A DNA stretch of 64,000 bases from an uncultured Bacilli bacterium (GTDB lineage Bacteria; Bacillota_I; Bacilli_A; RF39; UBA660): contig CAKPJX010000002.1 of assembly GCA_934163035.1 (NCBI GenBank), positions 80,066 to 144,065 on the forward strand. Reading direction: 5' to 3'. Under the pieces are notes generated by a model. It had not been told where the DNA came from. It saw nothing but the letters and a program-made list of their open reading frames with translations, and made no database searches. Positions 42,565-50,160 of the stretch are shown in pieces. A program made the position numbers and the translations under genes. Each line of letters begins with the position of its first letter. Within the stretch, counting starts at the first letter, position 1.

Positions 42565-42945
42565 TTAAAAATCACAATTCCAAAGTCCCAATTTTCCATT
42601 CATACATATAGGTTTATCATATTTTTTAATATTTTCCAATTTCCAAGCATATGTTTCAACATGATCACTTCTGCCATAAACAATAGCATTAATTTTTCTT
42701 AATTCATTATTAAACTGCTCATCAACCAATATACAGTCAACCAAATCAGCTTCACCTACAATAGCACCTAATTCATATTTCAAATTATAACACGAAAAAC
42801 GTTCTAGCATTTTCTTCTCTAAATTTTTACCAGCATGAATTAATATTTTACCACGATAACTTGTTTTCCAACTTCTAAATTCATAACATTTATAACCATC
42901 TACTATTAAAGAGGCCCACGGTTGTTTAATAGTTAATGCTTTCAT
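42565..42945 (-). CDS. ASCH-domain protein
   Basis: A 126-residue ASCH protein. The opening MKALTIKQPWASLI, FRSWKTSYRGKILIHAGK and IVGEADLVDCI give the beta-barrel signature of this PUA-like superfamily, which binds RNA or nucleotide-like ligands; some bacterial members act on modified nucleosides. No enzymatic claim is made. The frame is open to 42990; the ATG at 42945 follows GGAGTGA. It is single. Confidence 0.85.
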   Translation of the reverse strand: MKALTIKQPWASLIVDGYKCYEFRSWKTSYRGKILIHAGKNLEKKMLERFSCYNLKYELGAIVGEADLVDCILVDEQFNNELRKINAIVYGRSDHVETYAWKLENIKKYDKPICMNGKLGLWNCDF

Positions 42946-43062
42946 CAAAATCACTCCAATACTATTAAATTTACTATTTAACATAAGCATAATATTACTT
43001 AAATAGTTCCATTAACCCATTTATTATAATTTGAATGACACATTATATTTAAAAAATATAAA

Positions 43063-44295
43063 TTACTTTGCTTTCTTATATATTGGAAATTTTTTAGTCA
43101 AGTCAAGAACCTCTTTCTTACATTCTTTTTGTACTTTTAAATCTTCAATATTAGTTAAGGTTTTATAAATAATTTCACCTATCAAATTAAATTCTTTTTC
43201 CTTTAAACCCCTAGTCGTCATAGCAGCACTTCCAATTCTAATACCACTAGTTATAAATGGTGACTCACTATCATATGGAATTGTATTTTTATTACAAGTA
43301 ATATGAATATCATCTAAAACTTTTTCAGCAACTTTCCCAGTCAATCCAAAAGAAGTTTTAACATCTACTAAAATTAGATGATTATCAGTACCATCAGATA
43401 TTATTTTTACACCCTTTTTTATTAAACAATCAGATAAAGTTTTCATATTCTTAATAACTTGTTTTTGGTAAATAACAAAATCATCCTGCAAAGCTTCATA
43501 AAAGCATTGTGCCTTTGCCGCTATAACATGCATCAGTGGACCCCCCTGAATACCAGGAAAAACAACTTTATTTATCTTTTTAATTAAGTCCGAATTGTTA
43601 GTTAAAATTATACCACCGCGAGGTCCTCTTAAAGTTTTATGTGTAGTGGAAGTAACAACGTCTGCATATGGAAATGGACTAGGATGTAATCTAGCTGCTA
43701 CTAAACCAGCAATATGAGCCATATCTACCATTAAATATGCTCCACACTTATCAGCTATTTCCCTAAATCTTTTAAAATCTATCATTCTAGAATAAGCACT
43801 ACATCCAGCTATAATCATTTTGGGTTTTTCAGATAAAGCTAATTTTTCTAACTCATCATAATCAATCAATCCAGTTTTTTCATTAACACTATAAGATATA
43901 ATCTCATAATCAAGGCCACTAAAATTGATAGGATGTCCATGAGTTAAGTGTCCACCGTGTGATAAATTCATACCCATAACTTTGTCTCCATGATTAATTA
44001 AAGCCCTATAAACAGCCATATTAGCACTACTACCAGAATGTGGTTGAACATTAGCAAACTTACAATTAAATAACTTTGTCACATATTCTATTGCTTTTTT
44101 CTCAAAAATATCCACATATTGACATCCACCATAATATCTCTTATCAGGATACCCTTCAGCATACTTATTAGTAAGAATACTACCCTGAAGTTTCAAAATA
44201 TCTTTAGAAACATAATTTTCTGAAGCAATAAGTTCAATGTTTTCCTCTTGTCTTTTACTTTCCTTTCTTAATGCATTCATTAAAATCTTATCCAC
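43063..44295 (-). CDS. glyA: Serine hydroxymethyltransferase
   Basis: GlyA converts serine and THF to glycine and 5,10-methylene-THF. The N-terminal IELIASENYVS is diagnostic. The PLP lysine is in TSTTHKTLRGPRGG, and HIAGL (AxHxAGL-type) and the Arg-rich C-terminus are present. 410 residues is normal. The frame opens at a GTG inside the ribosome binding site, so the GTG at 44295 is chosen, spaced 5-6 nt from GAGGTGA. It has its own promoter and works with Fhs in one-carbon supply. Confidence 0.95.
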   Translation of the reverse strand: MDKILMNALRKESKRQEENIELIASENYVSKDILKLQGSILTNKYAEGYPDKRYYGGCQYVDIFEKKAIEYVTKLFNCKFANVQPHSGSSANMAVYRALINHGDKVMGMNLSHGGHLTHGHPINFSGLDYEIISYSVNEKTGLIDYDELEKLALSEKPKMIIAGCSAYSRMIDFKRFREIADKCGAYLMVDMAHIAGLVAARLHPSPFPYADVVTSTTHKTLRGPRGGIILTNNSDLIKKINKVVFPGIQGGPLMHVIAAKAQCFYEALQDDFVIYQKQVIKNMKTLSDCLIKKGVKIISDGTDNHLILVDVKTSFGLTGKVAEKVLDDIHITCNKNTIPYDSESPFITSGIRIGSAAMTTRGLKEKEFNLIGEIIYKTLTNIEDLKVQKECKKEVLDLTKKFPIYKKAK

Positions 44296-44314
44296 TAAAA
44301 TCACCTCTATTTTT

Positions 44315-44343
44315 ATTGTACCAAATTTCTAACGAAAAGTCAT
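44315..44343 (-). promoter_or_regulatory. glyA promoter
   Basis: ATGACT (44343-44338), a 17-bp spacer and TACAAT (44320-44315) on the minus strand lie 19 bp before the glyA start. The -35 is weak. Confidence 0.55.
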
Positions 44344-44353
44344 TTAATTCATA

Positions 44354-44405
44354 TATTTGAGTTTCGGTTTTTTACATACTTTTTAAATTGAATTTTAGCA
44401 CAACT
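44354..44405. repeat. Dispersed repeat, copy B
   Basis: TATTTGAGTTTCGGTTTTTT plus AC (44354-44375) matches copy A at 19994 with one mismatch, and CACAACT (44399-44405) ends the block as in copy A. Copy B lies just upstream of glyA and beside decayed DNA. Confidence 0.55.
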
Positions 44406-44479
44406 CAAATAATTTGCGAAAATGTCTCTTTTTTCTTATCTTATTTTAATTTATCGCACAACAAATAGAACATAGTTGA

Positions 44480-44665
44480 ATTCTTTCTAATAGAAATAAG
44501 AAAAATAATATTAAATTATATAGATTGCTTATTTCAAGAATATTAACTAATGAATTCATTTCAAATATATCTAGAATATTTCATGAGTTTAAATGTGAAA
44601 AATGTGGCTCAACTAATTTTAGTTATTCTTTCAAATATGACATTCACCGACTCTGCATGTCTTAA
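44480..44665 (+). pseudogene. Relic with a zinc-ribbon motif, possibly transposase
   Basis: An uninterrupted fragment of about 61 codons with no start, ending in TAA (44663-44665). It contains FKCEKCGSTNFSYSFKY, a CxxC knuckle of the kind found at the N-terminus of several transposase families, but too short to assign. It is embedded in decayed sequence between glyA and the superoxide dismutase relic. Confidence 0.4.
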
Positions 44666-44880
44666 TTTAATATAAATTTCAGATTTCCATACTTTAGGGG
44701 TAAGGGGTAATTGCATCTAAAAACAACAAAATAAGTAATATTGTACCATCATGTTCATAATCAAATTGATATTAATACTAAAAATTTTAAAAGAAAAATA
44801 TTGCTTTCCCCTTATCAACAAAAATTTGGTACAATCAATTTATACCAAATTTTTCGATTACTCTGAATTTAATATAAATT
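44664..44880. repeat. About 200 bp bounded by 15-bp direct repeats, with an inverted repeat inside
   Basis: AATTTAATATAAATT occurs at 44664-44678 and again at 44866-44880, each preceded by ACTCTG (at slightly different spacing). Between them a 12-bp perfect inverted repeat (44820-44831 with 44843-44854) ends in TTTTT. It looks like the remains of a small insertion or duplication. No gene is seen in it. Confidence 0.45.
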
Positions 44881-44902
44881 GCTAAACATTATAGCGTAAT
44901 TT

Positions 44903-44928
44903 AAAAAAACTCCACAAAAATGTGAAGT
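44903..44928 (-). terminator. Terminator left from the superoxide dismutase gene
   Basis: On the minus strand an 8-bp stem with one wobble (ACTTCACA with TGTGGAGT) is followed by TTTTTT. It lies 29 bp past the relic stop. Confidence 0.8.
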
Positions 44929-44956
44929 CAAAGAAAAATTTACACATATATCTAAG

Positions 44957-45547
44957 TCATACTATCATACAAAAACTAGCATTAGTAAAATCACCAATTT
45001 CCCTAAAATTATCAATATATTTAGATCTATCATTTTCATAATTCAAATAATATGCATGTTCCCACAAATCAATATTAAATAGTGGAACATATCCATATAA
45101 TAAAGGAATATCTTGGTTATGAAAATTAAGTATCTCCAAATTACCGTCTTTTCTCAACACTAAAAATGTATAACCAGATCCCTTTAAAGATAAAGCCATT
45201 CTCTTAAATTCATTCCAAAAATTATTAAAATCACCATACTGACTATCTATTTTATTTTCCCTTGGGCAAATTACTATTATTATTCATGCTTTTCCAATAC
45301 AATTCATGATTTAATACACCACCAAGATTAAATAAAATATTAGCTTTATCTTCATTATTAAATTAATTAATATGATAAACAGGATCACTTAAATTATAGC
45401 GATAATTATAATTATATTTTCTTAATAAATTGTTTAAATTATTTAAATATGCCATTTCATGTTTATGATAATGTAGCCCATAGTATGGGTATCAATAAAA
45501 GGTTCTAAATCCTAAAAAACATATGGTAACATAGCCAACTGATACAT
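44957..45547 (-). pseudogene. Fe/Mn superoxide dismutase, decayed
   Basis: Read through its breaks, this is a complete Fe/Mn SOD: MYQLAMLPYVF, DLEPFIDTHTM, LHYHKHEMAYLNNLN, GGVLNHELYW, then IDLWEHAYYLNYEND. The breaks are a TAG at codon 12 (45514-45512), a one-base frameshift near 45478, a TAA at 45365-45363, and a second frameshift near 45268. All four metal-ligand positions (two His, then Asp and His) can still be read, and the ribosome binding site and terminator remain, so decay looks recent. The last 80 codons still form an open frame, but that is only the C-terminal half. Confidence 0.9.
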
Positions 45548-45701
45548 AAAATACCTCCCTGGTAATACTATGCAAAAAAGTCTAAATAAATACTAACGAA
45601 TCAAAGCTTAAACTTATTATTCAATACCATAAGTATATTTTCCAGTACACAATTTATATATAATAATATCGTCTTACCATAATAAAATGCAAATACTTAT
45701 G

Positions 45702-47534
45702 TTATTTATCAAGATATTTAGTTATGATGTCATTTAATTTAACATTATTAATCGGCTTTATTAAAAAGTCACATGTAAATTTTTCTCTATCATGATGTAA
45801 CATAAAATAATCAGACATTAAAACTACAATTGGAGGAATCTTAAAAGTATCAGAAAGTTTTTCTAAAACTCTCATTAATTCCATATCATCATCTTTTAAC
45901 ATCATTTGATCAATAAATATAAGGTCATACTTATTACCTTCTTTTATCTTATAAATGAAATCTTTAACACTAAGTGAATTATCAATACTACATTTATATG
46001 GTTTTAAAAATGTTTTCATTAGTTTTAAACTCAAAGTATCACTATCAACTATCAATATCTTTGAATAAGAATAATCATTGTAATCTATTTTGTTTATCAT
46101 ACCTATAGTTCCAAGTATAGTATCATCTACAATTTTTTGCTGTAGTTCTACATAAAATTTCGTTCCAACTCCATAATCACTCGTAAAATTAATTTTTCCA
46201 TTCATAATATCAACAAATTTTTTTACAATAATAAGACCAAGTCCAACATGTTCCTTATCATTATATGTATGTTCATCTAGATCAGATAATCTATTTAAAA
46301 GCTTTTTATACTCTTCTTCACTCAACCCAATCCCCGTATCAGATACACAAAATTTTAATAAACAAGTTTTTTCTTTTTTCAAACATTCAATTTTTAAAGA
46401 AATCCTTCCTTTATAAGTATATCTAATTGAATTATCAAGCAGATTTAACAAAACTTTATAAATCTTATTTTTATCTCCAATATATTTTCTCGGTATATTT
46501 TCATCACAAATAATATTTAAATTAATATTTTTATTATTCATCTCATTGAATGCAAGCATTAAATCTAAAATCAAATCTCTTAAATCATATTCATCTTCAA
46601 TTAAATGATTTAAATCATAATCAATCTTTGATATATCTAAAATATCAGTAATTACTGTATTTAAACTATTTCCTGCATAGAATATACTTTTTATATCAGG
46701 TAAAATTTTTTCTCTATCAACATAAGAAGTATCAAGCAAAGTATCACTTAAATTTACTATTGCCTGAACTGATGACCTTACTTCATTTGTAGTATTATTA
46801 AAAAAGTCCATCTTACTATTATTGAGATTTTGTATAACATAATTTGTTTTTTGTAATTGTCTTATTGCATATAAATCAGGATTCTCCGTTATAAAATACA
46901 AAATAAATGAATTTAATGTCAAAGCAGTCGTAAGAAAATATACATGTGGAAATATATATGATAATAATAAAACAATTATTGCTTCAAATAGTAAAAATAG
47001 AATGACTATTCTTTCATTATACTTATCAAAAATTTTATTCGAAACAGACATTATACACAACAATGATATTAAAATAATTGAAAAATATATATATATATTA
47101 GCTTGACCTGTTAAATATGCAGTGTCATTTAGTATAACATAATCAAATTTAAAAAAGAAAAAGCAAACTATAACTAGCAGGTACACAGGCAATATATAAC
47201 TAGTTTTAATATTTTTAAACAATATATTTTTAAATTCTTTATAATTATGATTAGCACTTAAAGATATTAAATATAAACATATTAACATAGTCCATATAAT
47301 TATACCCAAACCACGTACTCTACACACTACTTCATTTATCAATGGAAATAATTGACTATTATAAATTGTATATACTGACACAGATTCAGTTAATAAAACT
47401 ACAATCAAACAAATTAATAATGCAGTATATAATATATTATTAATATTCTTTTCTTTTACTTTGAAAATATAAGCAATTAACAATAATATCACTAACAGTA
47501 AATTACTTATTGAAAATATAATCGTATTAAACAT
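45702..47534 (-). CDS. Membrane hybrid histidine-kinase homologue without the phosphoacceptor His, copy 2
   Basis: A 610-residue protein. It has about seven membrane helices (residues 8-215), a DHp-like helix pair, a HATPase_c domain, and a C-terminal receiver. In the DHp the H-box reads TTNEVRSSVQ: Asn250 where His should be, and Ser for the usual Pro. The ATPase domain keeps its N box (LLDNSIRYT), G1 (DTGIG) and G2 (GLGL). The receiver is intact: Asp497 (LIVDSD), phosphoacceptor Asp542 (IFIDQM), Lys593 (LIKPI). The ATG at 47534 overlaps copy 1 by 8 bp. It may sense at the membrane and act by ATP binding or receive phosphate from another kinase. Confidence 0.82.
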   Translation of the reverse strand: MFNTIIFSISNLLLVILLLIAYIFKVKEKNINNILYTALLICLIVVLLTESVSVYTIYNSQLFPLINEVVCRVRGLGIIIWTMLICLYLISLSANHNYKEFKNILFKNIKTSYILPVYLLVIVCFFFFKFDYVILNDTAYLTGQANIYIYFSIILISLLCIMSVSNKIFDKYNERIVILFLLFEAIIVLLLSYIFPHVYFLTTALTLNSFILYFITENPDLYAIRQLQKTNYVIQNLNNSKMDFFNNTTNEVRSSVQAIVNLSDTLLDTSYVDREKILPDIKSIFYAGNSLNTVITDILDISKIDYDLNHLIEDEYDLRDLILDLMLAFNEMNNKNINLNIICDENIPRKYIGDKNKIYKVLLNLLDNSIRYTYKGRISLKIECLKKEKTCLLKFCVSDTGIGLSEEEYKKLLNRLSDLDEHTYNDKEHVGLGLIIVKKFVDIMNGKINFTSDYGVGTKFYVELQQKIVDDTILGTIGMINKIDYNDYSYSKILIVDSDTLSLKLMKTFLKPYKCSIDNSLSVKDFIYKIKEGNKYDLIFIDQMMLKDDDMELMRVLEKLSDTFKIPPIVVLMSDYFMLHHDREKFTCDFLIKPINNVKLNDIITKYLDK

Positions 47535-49395
47535 TATTGTCACCATCCACAGCATTACTAAAATATTTATTTATTAATCTCATCAACTCTAATTTATCAA
47601 TTGGACTTAATAAAAAAGCAGTAAATCCATCATTTAAATACACTGTTTGATATTTAGCATCATTTGATATTCCAACAAAAACTTTAGGAATTCTATAATT
47701 TTTTAACTTTTTAATTTTCCTAATAGTATCACTAGCAGATAATTCACGGTCACTATCACCCATTATCAATAAATCATAGCAAAGACCAGATTTAATTTTT
47801 TCAATAGCTTCCAAACCACTTTTATAAGTATCAATATTAAATCCAAATGTTTTTAGTAAGTTATAGTTTGCTCTTGAAGATATATCACCAGCATCTATTA
47901 ACAAAACGTTATACTTTGAACAATCAACATAACTAATATTGTTCCCTTTAGTTAGAATCTTTTCCACGACTTTCTCATCTTCACAAATCCTACATTTGAC
48001 CACCACATCAAATGTTGAACCAATTCCATAGTTACTGCTAAAAGTCATCTCAGCACCTAGAAGTTTAACCAAATTTTTTGTAGCAAGAAGACCAATGCCT
48101 ACACTATTATTAGATATTTCAGCATCAACATCATACTTATCAAGATAAGTAGTCAATAAATTAAATTCATTCTCACTCATCCCAACTCCAGTATCATTAA
48201 CCACAAAATGCATATCTATATATTCCAACTTTTTAATACCAGTTATTTTTAATTCAATTTCGCCAGTTTGTGTAAACTTTATACTATTACCTATTAATCT
48301 CATTAGGATTTTTAGAATTTTTTCCTTATCACCAATTAAAATTTTAGGTAACTCTTTATCAATATCAATATTAAATTGAACATTTTTATGCAATTTAGAT
48401 TTTACATATTGCTTTATATCAATAACAAGATCATTAATCAAAAATGGTTCTGACTTAACAACATTATCCACAGCTTCCATATTTGAAAGCTCTTGAATAT
48501 TATCTATTGTATTCAACAGTTCTTTTGAAGAACTATTAATATATTCAATATTACTTCTAAAATCTTCTTCTGAGATATTTTCCTCATTTATAATTGAGCG
48601 ACTAAACCCAACAATCGAATTAAGAGGTGTTCTTATCTCATTAGATATTTCCAATAAAAAATCAGTCCTATTCTTAAAAGCTCTCTCTGCATTTTTATTT
48701 GTTTCTCTAAGTCGTTCTATTAACTGAACATCAGGATTCTCTATTGAAAAATATATAGCAATAACACATAAACAATAAAGATAAGTTAAATCATTAAAAT
48801 CATAAATAGTTAACTGAAGAATGGAAACAACTACTAAATAAAATACAAAGAAAAATAGTGGTAAACGTCGTGATAAAGGAATGTCCTTTTTCTTTACCAA
48901 TAGTATATATAAAATACTAACAACCATTATTACAACAAAACTATATAAGGCAAATTTTCCTTCCCCTCCAATAATATATACCGAATCATTATATACTGAT
49001 GTAAAAGTTAAGTCATAAAACAAAGACACAATATAAGTAACTATAGTAAAAACAAACAATGATTTTATATATCTCTCTTTTAATATTTGAGAAGTCTTTT
49101 CATATTTTGAATTACGCCCCAAACTCCATAAATATGCTAATATCAATGACATCCAAGCAATAATTCCAAGTACATATATTCTACAGAGCACCTCATTTAA
49201 AACCGGAATTTTTAAATGGTTAGCCATTGTTAAAGTACATAATATTCCTAGTACTGATATAAACAACGTATATAACAATAAAATAGTAAAGATATCGTTC
49301 TCTAACGTTTTATATCTTTTTCTATTAAAGAAAACAATTGCCACTAAAATTAAAAAAAGTAAACCAATTATAAGAAAACCTAAACTTTCAATCAT
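47527..49395 (-). CDS. Membrane hybrid histidine-kinase homologue without the phosphoacceptor His, copy 1
   Basis: A 622-residue protein with the same plan as copy 2: about seven membrane helices (5-215), DHp, HATPase_c, receiver. The H-box is ISNEIRTPLN, perfect except that Asn252 replaces His. The ATPase motifs are intact: LIGNSIKFT (Asn370), DTGVGM (Asp401), GIGL. The receiver is degenerate: LIDAGD keeps one acidic residue, the phospho-Asp position reads IMGDS (Gly546), and the conserved Lys is Ser597 in FLLSPID. Copy 1 therefore lacks both phospho sites. A TTGAAA-17-TATAAT promoter precedes it. Confidence 0.82.
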   Translation of the reverse strand: MIESLGFLIIGLLFLILVAIVFFNRKRYKTLENDIFTILLLYTLFISVLGILCTLTMANHLKIPVLNEVLCRIYVLGIIAWMSLILAYLWSLGRNSKYEKTSQILKERYIKSLFVFTIVTYIVSLFYDLTFTSVYNDSVYIIGGEGKFALYSFVVIMVVSILYILLVKKKDIPLSRRLPLFFFVFYLVVVSILQLTIYDFNDLTYLYCLCVIAIYFSIENPDVQLIERLRETNKNAERAFKNRTDFLLEISNEIRTPLNSIVGFSRSIINEENISEEDFRSNIEYINSSSKELLNTIDNIQELSNMEAVDNVVKSEPFLINDLVIDIKQYVKSKLHKNVQFNIDIDKELPKILIGDKEKILKILMRLIGNSIKFTQTGEIELKITGIKKLEYIDMHFVVNDTGVGMSENEFNLLTTYLDKYDVDAEISNNSVGIGLLATKNLVKLLGAEMTFSSNYGIGSTFDVVVKCRICEDEKVVEKILTKGNNISYVDCSKYNVLLIDAGDISSRANYNLLKTFGFNIDTYKSGLEAIEKIKSGLCYDLLIMGDSDRELSASDTIRKIKKLKNYRIPKVFVGISNDAKYQTVYLNDGFTAFLLSPIDKLELMRLINKYFSNAVDGDNNV

Positions 49396-49436
49396 AAATA
49401 TAATTTCTCCCTACTGTATCATATCCTAATATAGAA

Positions 49437-49465
49437 ATTATAACATGGTGACAATAATATTTCAA
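49437..49465 (-). promoter_or_regulatory. Promoter of the kinase-homologue pair
   Basis: TTGAAA (49465-49460), a 17-bp spacer and TATAAT (49442-49437) on the minus strand. It is a strong match, suggesting constant housekeeping expression. Confidence 0.82.
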
Positions 49466-49574
49466 TTAACAAAAAACGACTTCAATCCTATAATAACAAC
49501 AGTAAAATAAAACTTATTTACTTATAGTAAAAAAAGACTAATTTTTTAACAAAAGAATCACTAAAGCTCAAAAT

Positions 49575-49608
49575 AAAACTACTTTCAAATCAAATCGAGG
49601 GTAGTTTT
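49575..49608 (-). terminator. ssrA terminator
   Basis: An 8-bp stem (49575-49582 with 49601-49608) is followed on the minus strand by TTTTATTTT, just after the tmRNA 3' end. Confidence 0.72.
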
Positions 49609-49644
49609 TATATTGTCTCGAAAAATTCGAGTTTACTATCAATC

Positions 49645-50022
49645 TGGTGGAGCTGAGGAGAATCGAACTCCTGTCCGAAAATACAGCTACGCAAACCTCT
49701 ACAAGTTTAGTTAACTAGTTAGTTTCATATATCATTCAAGTAGTTAACGACCAAAACAATATACTAGTCTATTAAATTCTGGTTACCTTCAAGACAAAAG
49801 ATAACTATAATCTAGTAAAAATGAACCTTTTTCAATTTCCTAGATAAAAATCGAAAAAAGTGCAGGCCTTATATTATTAGGCAAAAGCAACTGCTTGGTT
49901 TCCACCAAACAAATTAGCTACTGCGTTTTTAATTTTATTTGCGTTTATTTTTTGTGCTCATTACGTGAGCAATCGACTTGCCATCTGCGCTCTAATATTC
50001 CCGTCGAAACCTAATCAGCCCC
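49645..50022 (-). ncRNA. ssrA: tmRNA (transfer-messenger RNA)
   Basis: Both tRNA-like ends are present: 5' GGGGCTGATTAGGTTTCGAC and a 3' GTTCGATTCTCC T-arm ending CAGCTCC-A-CCA, 378 nt apart, with acceptor pairing GGGGCTG to CAGCTCC (one G-U). The tag frame opens at GCA (49942-49940) and runs 21 codons to two TAA stops at 49879-49874, encoding ANKIKNAVANLFGGNQAVAF plus A. The Ala-rich hydrophobic end fits a degron read by ClpXP-type proteases. tmRNA with SmpB (53.1 kb) rescues stalled ribosomes. A TG-A-TATAAT extended -10 lies just upstream. Confidence 0.96.
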
Positions 50023-50032
50023 ATGTAGCTAG

Positions 50033-50038
50033 ATTATA
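50033..50038 (-). promoter_or_regulatory. ssrA -10 element
   Basis: TATAAT preceded by TGA, an extended -10 form, lies 11 bp before the tmRNA 5' end. The -35 region is poor; the 16-bp palindrome at 50053-50068 begins 15 bp upstream. Confidence 0.7.
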
Positions 50039-50052
50039 TCACATTTTTACAT

Positions 50053-50068
50053 ATTTTACTAGTAAAAT
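50053..50068. promoter_or_regulatory. 16-bp palindrome between ssrA and pflB
   Basis: ATTTTACT-AGTAAAAT is a perfect inverted repeat. It covers the expected -35 area of ssrA and lies about 65 bp upstream of the pflB -10. It could be an operator for either gene. It does not match the Rex or Fnr consensus I know. Confidence 0.4.
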
Positions 50069-50130
50069 GTAAAGTAAATAAATTTTTTATCATTAGAGAA
50101 AAAAACAATAAATAAATAAAAAAGCATTGT

Positions 50131-50138
50131 GCTATAAT
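50131..50138 (+). promoter_or_regulatory. pflB -10 element
   Basis: TGC-TATAAT (an extended -10, TATAAT at 50133-50138) lies 22 bp before the ATG. A good -35 is not seen. Confidence 0.62.
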
Positions 50139-50160
50139 ACATAATGAGGATGGTGAAAAG

